A stretch of 64,000 bases of DNA from contig NZ_QJHL01000004.1 of NCBI RefSeq assembly GCF_003202405.1, positions 372,001 through 436,000 on the forward strand, given 5' to 3'. The position numbers were made by a program, and so were the translations under genes. How positions within the stretch are numbered: the stretch's first letter is position 1; every line of letters begins with the position of its first letter. This DNA is from Flavobacterium hydrophilum (lineage in GTDB: Bacteria > Bacteroidota > Bacteroidia > Flavobacteriales > Flavobacteriaceae). Below the pieces are notes generated by a model. The model did not search any database, had not been told where the DNA came from, and worked only from the letters and a program-made list of their open reading frames with translations. This document shows positions 42,453 to 49,884 of this stretch, piece by piece.

Positions 42453-43400
42453 TTAATAAACTTTTACATCGTCAGAAAAAGTGATACCATTTAATAATTC
42501 GGCGACCTTCATTCTCTTTTTTCCCGGTAATTGTAAACTCAATAATTCTAAAAAGCCGTCCTGAACTGCAACTTTTAATTCTTTTTTACCAGAAATTAGT
42601 TTTCCAATTTCGTATGGATGAGCTTCCAATATTAGTTTTGCTTCGTATATTTTGATGCTTACTTCCTCATTTTTATCTTTTAAAAAACACCAGGAAGCAG
42701 GATATGGACTCAGGCCACGAATCAAATTATTAATTTCTGTCCCGGATTTTGTCCAGTCAATTTTGCAGTTTTCCTTGTTTAGTTTGTATGCTGTTTTAAT
42801 TTCTTCATTGTCTTCCTGTGTAGTTGTTGTTACATTTCCTTTTTCAATCACTTTCAAAGTGTCAATTACAGTTTGGCTTCCTAACAACATCAATCGGTCG
42901 TGCAGTTGTCCTGCATTTTCTTCCGGAGCAATAACAATTTCAGAATTTAAAATCATAGCTCCCGTGTCAATCTTATCATCTATAAAAAAAGTAGTAACAC
43001 CAGTTTTGCTTTCGCCATTAATGATAGCCCAGTTAATAGGAGCTGCTCCGCGGTAATTAGGCAATAATGAGGCATGTAGGTTAAAGGTGCCCAGACTAGG
43101 CATTTCCCAAACTACTTTTGGCAGCATTCTAAAGGCAACTACAATTTGTAAATTGGCGTTCAAAGCTTTTAACTCTGCTAAAAAAGCTTCATCTTTTAAA
43201 TTGGTTGGCTGTAATAAATTAAGACTGTTTGCAAGAGCATATTCTTTTACGGCCGAATATTTTATTTTTTGTCCGCGTCCTGCCGGTTTGTCTGCAGCAG
43301 TAATTACGCCAACTACCTCGTAATCGTTTTTAATAATGGTATCCAGAATGCCAACAGCAAATTCCGGAGTTCCCATGAATATAATTCTCAATTTTTCCAT
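42453..43400 (-). CDS. fmt: Methionyl-tRNA formyltransferase
   Basis: 315 residues. N-terminal formyltransferase domain with IIFMGTPEFAVGILDTIIK, the catalytic FNLHASLLPNYRGAAPINWA (Asn, His) and DDKIDTGAMI (Asp). The C-terminal domain follows around residue 205 (IDWTKSGTEINNLIRGLSPY). It formylates initiator Met-tRNA. Its ATG overlaps the recQ stop region by one base, so the two are coupled. Confidence 0.97.
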   Translation of the reverse strand: MEKLRIIFMGTPEFAVGILDTIIKNDYEVVGVITAADKPAGRGQKIKYSAVKEYALANSLNLLQPTNLKDEAFLAELKALNANLQIVVAFRMLPKVVWEMPSLGTFNLHASLLPNYRGAAPINWAIINGESKTGVTTFFIDDKIDTGAMILNSEIVIAPEENAGQLHDRLMLLGSQTVIDTLKVIEKGNVTTTTQEDNEEIKTAYKLNKENCKIDWTKSGTEINNLIRGLSPYPASWCFLKDKNEEVSIKIYEAKLILEAHPYEIGKLISGKKELKVAVQDGFLELLSLQLPGKKRMKVAELLNGITFSDDVKVY

Positions 43401-45295
43401 TATAATTTTAAAGTGTATTTATTGTTCGCTAGTATGGTAATATGATTGTTTTCTAATAATTCCTGAAGCACCAAAATGATATCGTTGGCATCTAATTGTA
43501 TTTGAGTCTGAATTTCTCTCGAAGTCAACGCGGCTGATTTTAATAAATGCAGAATTTTATCAGCTATCGAATCGGCTTCGGTGATTTTTCCTTTTTGTGT
43601 GATGCAGTAAGAGCAGATTCCGCAATTCTCCATCGTTTCTTCTCCAAAATAATCTAAAACCAATCTGTTTTTGCAGGTTTTGCTTTCCTTTATATAATAC
43701 AGGACAGACATCAATTGTTCTTTTTTTAGCTGATTTTGTTTTTCCAGGTATTTTGAAACTCTATTTATAGTTAATTCATCTTCGCGAACTTCATTAAATA
43801 ATATAGTTGCATCGTTATTTTTTGACTTATATTCGATGATTTCCTTTTCTCTCAGTTTTTCTAAAACAGCCGAAACCTGTTCTTCTGTATGATGTGATTT
43901 TTTGGCTATCAGTGAAAGATTAAAAGGTGTTTTCATTTCATAAACACCGGGATAAGTTCTCAAAATTGCCAGAATAATTTCTTCATCATTAGGATTCAGG
44001 CTTATGTAACGAATCACTTCTTTCGACTCGATTAAAAATTGCATGGTAATCTTTTCTGAAAATTCCTGTGACATGGTAATGATTCCCTGCTGATTCAAAA
44101 ACTGCAAAGAATTATAGGTTTTTAAAGTAGGGAAGTCGTATTTATTGCAAAAATGATTGAGTTTAAAGGAAAAAGAATCATCTAAACCTTCGCCATAGGC
44201 AATCTGAAAATAATTGCAAAGTTTTACATACATCGTTTTTAGAAACTTTTTGTCTGGCAGAACACTCAAAAACTGCTGTTCTGTCTGATTGGCATCTGAA
44301 TTATTAAAAAGCAAAACCGAAAAAGCTTTTTCTCCATTTCGTCCGGCTCTTCCGGATTCCTGATAATAATTTTCAAGGTTTTCAGGCAATTGTGTATGAA
44401 TTACGGTTTTTACGTTGTCCTTGTCAATTCCCATCCCAAAAGCATTTGTGGCAACAATGACCTGTGCTTGTTCAGACATCCACAATTGCATGTTCTTGTC
44501 TTTTTCTTTAGCCGAAAGTCCACCGTGATAATATGTTGCCCGAAATCCTAAAGATTGTAGCTGAGTCGACATATTTAAACACGATTTTCTATTTCGTACA
44601 TATATAATAGAAGGCTGTGGGTTTTTCTTTAAAATTTGTTCAGTGCGATACAATTTGTCTTCGACTTCAAAAACCATGTAGGCAATATTTTTTCTTTCGA
44701 ATGATTGTTGAAAAAGTACAGGATTTTTCAAGTCCAATTCGGTTTTTATATCTTCAATAACTCTCGGAGTTGCCGTAGCGGTCAAAGCCAAAAACGGAAT
44801 CTTCGGAAAGTATTTCTTAAGTTCTGAGATCTTCAGATAAGCCGGACGAAAATCGTGTCCCCATTGCGAAACACAATGTGCCTCGTCAATTGCAATTAAA
44901 TTTATAGGAAGATTTTTGATGCGTTCCAAAATCCAGTCAGACTGTAAACGCTCAGGCGAGAGGTATAAAAACTTATAATTTCCGTATTGACAATTATCCA
45001 GAAGATCGATGATTTCTTCTGTATGGATTCCACCTGTAAGAGCGATGGCTTTAATTTGTCGTTTTTCCAAATTCGCGACCTGGTCTTTCATCAGCGCAAT
45101 CAAAGGTGAAATTACCAGACAGATTCCTTCGAGCATCATGGCCGGAACCTGAAAACAAATCGACTTTCCTCCTCCGGTAGGCAGCAGTGCAAAAGTGTCC
45201 TGACCTTCTAAAACCGAATCAATAATTTCTTTTTGCAGCGGTCGGAAACTGGTATGTTTCCAGTATTTTAAAAGAATATCCTGTGCTTCCTGCAT
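43400..45295 (-). CDS. recQ: ATP-dependent DNA helicase, RecQ family
   Basis: The ATG at 45295 (MQEAQDILLKYWKHTSFRPL) is used; a TTG two codons upstream is unlikely. Helicase motifs: LLPTGGGKSICFQVPAMM (Walker A), AIDEAHCVSQWGHDFRP (DEAH), LALTATATPRV, then QESGRAGRNGE (motif VI). The zinc-binding Cys set CKN, CGICSYC is present and a winged-helix region ends the protein; no HRDC domain is evident in the 632 residues. It unwinds recombination intermediates. Confidence 0.95.
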   Translation of the reverse strand: MQEAQDILLKYWKHTSFRPLQKEIIDSVLEGQDTFALLPTGGGKSICFQVPAMMLEGICLVISPLIALMKDQVANLEKRQIKAIALTGGIHTEEIIDLLDNCQYGNYKFLYLSPERLQSDWILERIKNLPINLIAIDEAHCVSQWGHDFRPAYLKISELKKYFPKIPFLALTATATPRVIEDIKTELDLKNPVLFQQSFERKNIAYMVFEVEDKLYRTEQILKKNPQPSIIYVRNRKSCLNMSTQLQSLGFRATYYHGGLSAKEKDKNMQLWMSEQAQVIVATNAFGMGIDKDNVKTVIHTQLPENLENYYQESGRAGRNGEKAFSVLLFNNSDANQTEQQFLSVLPDKKFLKTMYVKLCNYFQIAYGEGLDDSFSFKLNHFCNKYDFPTLKTYNSLQFLNQQGIITMSQEFSEKITMQFLIESKEVIRYISLNPNDEEIILAILRTYPGVYEMKTPFNLSLIAKKSHHTEEQVSAVLEKLREKEIIEYKSKNNDATILFNEVREDELTINRVSKYLEKQNQLKKEQLMSVLYYIKESKTCKNRLVLDYFGEETMENCGICSYCITQKGKITEADSIADKILHLLKSAALTSREIQTQIQLDANDIILVLQELLENNHITILANNKYTLKL

Positions 45296-45360
45296 GGCCA
45301 AAGTATTAAAGTTAAAAATTTAGAAATCAGTTTCTAGTTTTGCAACTTTAAAACCGGCTG

Positions 45361-45894
45361 CTAAATTTTGTCTAAGATATAAAGAATTCTGTTTTCAACT
45401 GTGTCTTTCGGAACCTCAATTAAATCGTAACCGTATTTTTTATACGTCTCAATAAGATGTTTTTGTATTTCCAGTGCCTGTTCAAAATTTTCGTAACGTT
45501 CTGTGTCGCTCTGGTAAATTTCTTCCCACGGCGGTAAAATAAAAGTCTTAGAATATTTGTAATCCTCACAGGCTTTTGTGAAAAACTCGGGATATTCGTC
45601 TCCAATATAATCCATGTAAGCCACCACATCAGGAATTCCACGGTCAATAAAAACAACACTGTCAGGCTCTTGCGAAGCATTTTTAAATTGCTGAATGCGT
45701 CCTTCAAGCAACATTTCGCTAAACAATAAAGGCTGTTCCAAAAACAATTGCTCGACACCTCTTTTTTGGGCTTCGAGTGTAACTTCTCTTGAAATTTCAG
45801 GGTAACAGCAATAGCCACGAGCTACTAATTCGTTTATAAGCGTAGATTTTCCTGTGCCAGGACCACCAAGGAGAACTATGATTTCTTTTTGCAC
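45361..45894 (-). CDS. Predicted NTPase (AAA_28 / NadR-like P-loop protein)
   Basis: 177 residues. P-loop IIVLLGGPGTGKSTLINELV at the N-terminus, then VVFIDRGIPDVVAYMDYIG with the Asp-Arg-Gly lid-type motif, and a C-terminal helical part with EVPKDTVENRILYILDKI. It resembles ATP-binding proteins related to nucleoside or nicotinamide-riboside kinases; the substrate is unknown. The start codon is GTG at 45894. It lies upstream of recQ with a 65-bp gap. Confidence 0.82.
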   Translation of the reverse strand: MQKEIIVLLGGPGTGKSTLINELVARGYCCYPEISREVTLEAQKRGVEQLFLEQPLLFSEMLLEGRIQQFKNASQEPDSVVFIDRGIPDVVAYMDYIGDEYPEFFTKACEDYKYSKTFILPPWEEIYQSDTERYENFEQALEIQKHLIETYKKYGYDLIEVPKDTVENRILYILDKI

Positions 45895-45986
45895 TTTCGT
45901 AAAATAAAGCGCAAATTTACCTAAAGTTATTTATAATTAAAAAGAATATTTGTCAGAAGCGAAAGATTTGGCATTTTAATAAACAT

Positions 45987-46070
45987 GGTTCCTGCTGTTC
46001 GCTTTAATCTTTTACTTTTTAAAGAAAAAAGCAAAAGGATTTCCGCTTCCATCAGGGCTAATTAGGAAGC
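45987..46070. repeat. Dispersed hairpin repeat, copy B
   Basis: GGTTCCTGCTGTTCGCTTTA, then ATCTTTTACTTTTTAAAG and AAAAAAGCAAAAGGAT, ending CCGCTTCCATCAGGGCTA. The same flanks as copies A and C but a different hairpin stem (CTTTTT/AAAAAG). Confidence 0.7.
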
Positions 46071-46216
46071 ATGTTTTATCTATAGAATTAATCTTCTGAA
46101 AATGTTTCTTGTAGCATTTCATGAGTTCCCGCATTTTGTTTGCAAAGTATTAATTTTTTATATTGTATTCCATCTCTTCTAAATCAAAAATGATAAGTTG
46201 TCTGCCATTTAAAAAA

Positions 46217-46251
46217 ATCTAAAATCTAAAATCTAAAATCAGAAATCAAAA
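46217..46251. repeat. Heptamer tandem repeat
   Basis: Three exact ATCTAAA words followed by ATCAGAA and ATCAAAA, all in 7-bp register, just upstream of the DUF493 promoter box. Confidence 0.75.
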
Positions 46252-46254
46252 CCG

Positions 46255-46262
46255 TATATTTG
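46255..46262 (+). promoter_or_regulatory. -7 promoter box for the DUF493-DUF4290 pair
   Basis: TATATTTG, a perfect TAnnTTTG match, 19 bp before the DUF493 ATG. Confidence 0.55.
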
Positions 46263-46281
46263 CGTTTATTTTTAATTACGA

Positions 46282-46578
46282 ATGGAGAACGACAAAGAAA
46301 AAAACACCGCCGAATTTTACGAAAGACTAAAGGTTGAGCTGGATAACTCAAACACCTGGCCTGCAGAATATTTGTATAAATTTATAGTGCCTTCGGTAGC
46401 CGATAATGTTGAGCGGGTTGAAAAAGCCTTTGACAGAATGGGTGCGGTTATCAAAACAACAAAATCTAAAACAGGTAAATTTACCAGTGTTTCTATAGAT
46501 GTAACGATGAATAGTGCTGACGAAGTGATTGGCAAATACAAGGAAGTTTCTACGATAGAAGGTATAGTCTCATTATAA
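46282..46578 (+). CDS. DUF493 (YbeD) family protein
   Basis: 98 residues, the usual size of the YbeD fold (ACT-like). The core is TWPAEYLYKFIVPSVADNVE, then SKTGKFTSVSIDVTMNSADE. Allosteric or regulatory function is suspected from the ACT-like fold but not established. It ends 2 bp before the DUF4290 gene, so the pair is an operon. Confidence 0.9.
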   Translation: MENDKEKNTAEFYERLKVELDNSNTWPAEYLYKFIVPSVADNVERVEKAFDRMGAVIKTTKSKTGKFTSVSIDVTMNSADEVIGKYKEVSTIEGIVSL

Positions 46579-46580
46579 TT

Positions 46581-47309
46581 ATGGTCGAAAAATATAAAAA
46601 AGAAAACGCAAACGACGTTGTTTTCAACTTAGAATATAATTCTGAAAGGCAGCGTTTACTTATTCCGGAATATGGTCGTCATTTGCAAAAACTGATTGAT
46701 CAGGCCACTCATATTGAGGATGATGAAACACGCAATAAAGCTGCGAAATATATCATTCAGGTAATGGGAAGCTTAAATCCGCATTTGCGTGATGTGCCGG
46801 ATTTTCAACATAAATTATGGGATCAGCTTTTTATAATGTCTGATTTTAAATTAAATGTAGAATCTCCATATCCAATTCCGTCACGTGATGTTTTGCAGTT
46901 AAAACCGGATGTTTTACAGTATCCGCAAAATTTTCCTAAATACAGATTTTACGGAAACAACATCAAATACATGATTGATGTTGCCAACAAATGGGAAGAG
47001 GGCGAAATGAAAAATGCACTGGTAATGGTTATTGCGAATCACATGAAAAAATCTTTTTTGAGCTGGAACAAAGACACGGTAAAAGATGATGTGATTTTTG
47101 AACATTTATATGAGCTTTCAGGAAGTAAAATTAATTTATTGCAAAGTACTGAAGAGCTTTTAAACACGACAGATTTAATGCGTACCAATAAACGTATGTC
47201 TAATAAAATTTCTCCTGCCGGACAGCCAAAAATTCAAAGCAATAAAAACAATAAGGGGCAGGGAAAACCGAAACCCTTTCAAAAAAATAACAATCAAAAG
47301 AATCAATAA
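46581..47309 (+). CDS. DUF4290 domain-containing protein
   Basis: 242 residues. Conserved parts: FNLEYNSERQRLLIPEYGRH, NHMKKSFLSWNKDTVKDD and ELSGSKINLLQSTEELLNTT. The last ~40 residues are a low-complexity basic Asn/Lys/Gln tail (NKNNKGQGKPKPFQKNNNQK), suggesting nucleic acid or surface interaction. Function unknown; widespread in Bacteroidota next to murA. Confidence 0.88.
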   Translation: MVEKYKKENANDVVFNLEYNSERQRLLIPEYGRHLQKLIDQATHIEDDETRNKAAKYIIQVMGSLNPHLRDVPDFQHKLWDQLFIMSDFKLNVESPYPIPSRDVLQLKPDVLQYPQNFPKYRFYGNNIKYMIDVANKWEEGEMKNALVMVIANHMKKSFLSWNKDTVKDDVIFEHLYELSGSKINLLQSTEELLNTTDLMRTNKRMSNKISPAGQPKIQSNKNNKGQGKPKPFQKNNNQKNQ

Positions 47310-47322
47310 AAGTTAGTAAATG

Positions 47323-47399
47323 TCTAAGCTACTAAGTTGCTAAGCTTTTCTTTGAGGGAGAAAAAACTTAGAGCCTTAGAATCTCAGTAACTCAGAACC
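47323..47399. repeat. Octamer repeats in opposing orientation before murA
   Basis: Left block: TCTAAGCT, ACTAAGTT, GCTAAGC at 8-bp spacing. Right block: TTAGAGCC, TTAGAATC, TCAGTAAC, TCAGAACC (47368-47399), also 8-bp. The two blocks are approximate inverses (CTAAG versus CTTAG). Confidence 0.7.
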
Positions 47400-47411
47400 T
47401 AAAAAAAAGAT

Positions 47412-48725
47412 ATGGGAATTTTTAAAATCGAAGGAGGAACTCCTTTAAAAGGAGAAATCACTCCGCAAGGAGCAAAAAATGAGGCACTACAAATTTTATG
47501 CGCCGTGCTTCTAACGGGGGATAAAGTAACAATTAATAATATTCCCGATATTATAGACATCAATAAATTAATCACTTTGTTGGGTAATTTAGGAGTTAAA
47601 ATTCAACGAAATGAACCAGGTTCGATTACGTTTCAGGCCGATGAGGTGAATGTTGGATATTTAGAAACCGAGGCTTTCAAAAAAGAAGGTGGAGCACTTC
47701 GTGGTTCTATTATGATTGTTGGACCGCTTTTGGCTCGTTTCGGAAAAGGATATATTCCAAAACCGGGTGGGGACAAAATTGGCCGTCGCAGATTAGATAC
47801 ACACTTTGAAGGTTTTATTAATCTTGGAGCAAAATTCAGATACAACAGAGAAGATCACTTTTACGGAGTAGAATCTCCTGAAGAAGGATTACAGGGAACA
47901 GATATGCTTTTAGACGAGGCATCTGTAACGGGAACAGCAAATATCGTAATGGCTGCTGTTTTAGCAAAAGGACAAACTACAGTTTACAATGCTGCATGTG
48001 AACCTTACTTACAGCAATTGTGCAAAATGCTGAACTCAATGGGAGCTAAAATCACAGGGGTTGGATCTAACTTGTTGACTATCGAAGGTGTTGAAAGCCT
48101 TGGTGGATGCGAGCACAGAATTCTTCCGGACATGATTGAAATTGGCTCATGGATTGGTCTTGCAGCGATGACAAAAAGCGAAATCACAATCAAAAATGTA
48201 AGTTGGGACAATTTAGGTTTGATTCCAAATACATTTAGAAAACTAGGAATTACAATAGAAAAACGCAACGATGATATTTACATTCCTGCTCACACAAACG
48301 GGTACGAAGTAAAAACAGATATTGACGGTTCAATATTAACCATTGCCGATGCACCATGGCCAGGATTTACGCCTGACTTATTGAGTATCGTTTTGGTTGT
48401 AGCAACACAGGCAAAAGGAGACGTTTTAATTCACCAGAAAATGTTCGAAAGCCGTTTGTTTTTCGTAGATAAATTAATCGATATGGGTGCAAAAATTATG
48501 TTGTGTGACCCGCACAGAGCTGTGGTTATGGGGCATAATTTCGAATCTCAGTTAAAAGCAACCACAATGTCATCTCCGGATATTCGTGCCGGGATTTCAT
48601 TATTAATTGCCGCACTTTCAGCAAAAGGTACAAGTACTATTCAAAATATCGAACAAATTGACCGTGGATACGAACGTATCGATGAGCGTTTGAGAGCTAT
48701 TGGAGCTAAAATTGTAAGAGAGTAG
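47412..48725 (+). CDS. murA: UDP-N-acetylglucosamine 1-carboxyvinyltransferase
   Basis: 437 residues, EPSP synthase fold. It adds enolpyruvate to UDP-GlcNAc, the first committed peptidoglycan step. Motifs: GAKNEALQILCAVLLTGDK, GGALRGSIMIVGPLLARFGK, SVTGTANIVMAAVLAKG, MIEIGSWIGLAAM. The active-site loop reads PGGDKIGRRRLDTH: Asp121 stands where the E. coli enzyme has Cys115. Asp at this position is active but not alkylated by fosfomycin in other bacteria. Cation efflux gene follows after 14 bp. Confidence 0.96.
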   Translation: MGIFKIEGGTPLKGEITPQGAKNEALQILCAVLLTGDKVTINNIPDIIDINKLITLLGNLGVKIQRNEPGSITFQADEVNVGYLETEAFKKEGGALRGSIMIVGPLLARFGKGYIPKPGGDKIGRRRLDTHFEGFINLGAKFRYNREDHFYGVESPEEGLQGTDMLLDEASVTGTANIVMAAVLAKGQTTVYNAACEPYLQQLCKMLNSMGAKITGVGSNLLTIEGVESLGGCEHRILPDMIEIGSWIGLAAMTKSEITIKNVSWDNLGLIPNTFRKLGITIEKRNDDIYIPAHTNGYEVKTDIDGSILTIADAPWPGFTPDLLSIVLVVATQAKGDVLIHQKMFESRLFFVDKLIDMGAKIMLCDPHRAVVMGHNFESQLKATTMSSPDIRAGISLLIAALSAKGTSTIQNIEQIDRGYERIDERLRAIGAKIVRE

Positions 48726-48739
48726 ATAAAAATTCTCAA

Positions 48740-49615
48740 ATGACAAATGAACAAAAAGCTATAAAAGCTACATACTTTAGTATAGCCGGAAACACCTGCT
48801 TAGCCCTTACAAAAGGCTTAGCAGGTTTTTTTGGCAATTCTTATGCCCTGATTGCAGATGCGATCGAATCGACTACGGATATATTTTCGTCTTGTCTTGT
48901 CTTGTTCGGAATCAAATATTCGAATAAACCGGCAGATGAGAACCATCCTTATGGTCACGGTCGGGCAGAGCCTCTAATTACCTTTTTAGTTGTAGGTTTT
49001 TTAATTACTTCGGCGACAATTATTGGATACGAAAGTATTGCCAATATTAATACTCCACACGATTTACCAAAATCGTGGACATTGTATATTTTAGGAGCAA
49101 TCATTATCTGGAAAGAATATTCGTTCCGACTGGTAATGAAACGCAGTAAACAAACTAATAGTTCTTCATTAGCGGCCGATGCATGGCACCATCGCAGTGA
49201 TGCAATTACATCTGTGGCAGCATTCATCGGAATTTCGATTGCACTGTTTATGGGAAAAGGCTACGAATCAGCAGATGACTGGGCGGCACTTTTTGCTGCT
49301 TTTTTTATCTTATACAACAGCTATAAAATTTTCAGACCCGCACTTGGTGAAATCATGGATGAAAACCTAAATGATGATTTGGTTGAAGAAATACGTGTAA
49401 AAGCTTTAAAAGTTGAAGGAATTCTGGGCACTGAGAAATGTTTTATACGTAAAGCCGGAATGCGGTATCATGTAGATCTTCACGCAATTGTTTCAGCTAA
49501 AATTTCGGTAAAAGAAGGACATGATTTGTCACATAAACTACAGGATACTTTAAAAGAAAAAATACCTCAATTAGGAAATGTTTTGATTCACATAGAACCA
49601 GATGATTATCATTGA
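48740..49615 (+). CDS. Cation diffusion facilitator family transporter
   Basis: 291 residues, six membrane helices then a cytoplasmic dimerisation domain. Metal-site motifs: ALIADAIESTTDIFSSC (HD-type position holds DAIES), NHPYGHGRAEPL, and ADAWHHRSDAITS with the His-Asp pair. It exports divalent metals (zinc, iron or manganese class not resolved). 14 bp after murA, probably co-transcribed. Confidence 0.92.
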   Translation: MTNEQKAIKATYFSIAGNTCLALTKGLAGFFGNSYALIADAIESTTDIFSSCLVLFGIKYSNKPADENHPYGHGRAEPLITFLVVGFLITSATIIGYESIANINTPHDLPKSWTLYILGAIIIWKEYSFRLVMKRSKQTNSSSLAADAWHHRSDAITSVAAFIGISIALFMGKGYESADDWAALFAAFFILYNSYKIFRPALGEIMDENLNDDLVEEIRVKALKVEGILGTEKCFIRKAGMRYHVDLHAIVSAKISVKEGHDLSHKLQDTLKEKIPQLGNVLIHIEPDDYH

Positions 49616-49696
49616 GAAAAACGTTCTGAGATACTAAGGTTTAATATAAAAATCCGTTTGTTCTTTTTAAAAAAGTTAGCGGATTTTTTTATGGGC

Positions 49697-49776
49697 GTTG
49701 CCTCCGGCCGGGCTATCCGCTATATCTTTTTATTTTTAAAAGAAAAATAAAAAGGATATCGCTTCTATCCCTAACA
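49697..49776. repeat. Dispersed hairpin repeat, copy C
   Basis: GCCTCCGGCCGGGCTATCCG, then TATATCTTTTTATTTTT and AAAAATAAAAAGGATAT as hairpin arms, then CGCTTCTATCCCTAAC. It lies between convergent genes and could act as a terminator for either. Confidence 0.7.
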
Positions 49777-49884
49777 CACTCTCGCGTAAGTTGAAGGTTT
49801 ATGGTTTTAAATGTTTCTACTATATTTTGTCAGTTAGAGCGGAGTCGAGAACCCAGAAAGTATTTCTACTTAATAACTTTTTCT

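Larger units (their letters stand above)
45895..46281. other. 387-bp divergent intergenic region
   Basis: It contains dispersed repeat copy B (45987-46070), five consecutive 7-bp words (46217-46251) and a perfect TATATTTG -7 box (46255-46262) for the DUF493 gene. No coding frame was recognised. Confidence 0.5.

Noticed and set aside
45420..45818. 132-codon minus-strand frame inside the NTPase gene
   Set aside because: Shadow of the NTPase gene in another frame; lacks domain-like sequence.
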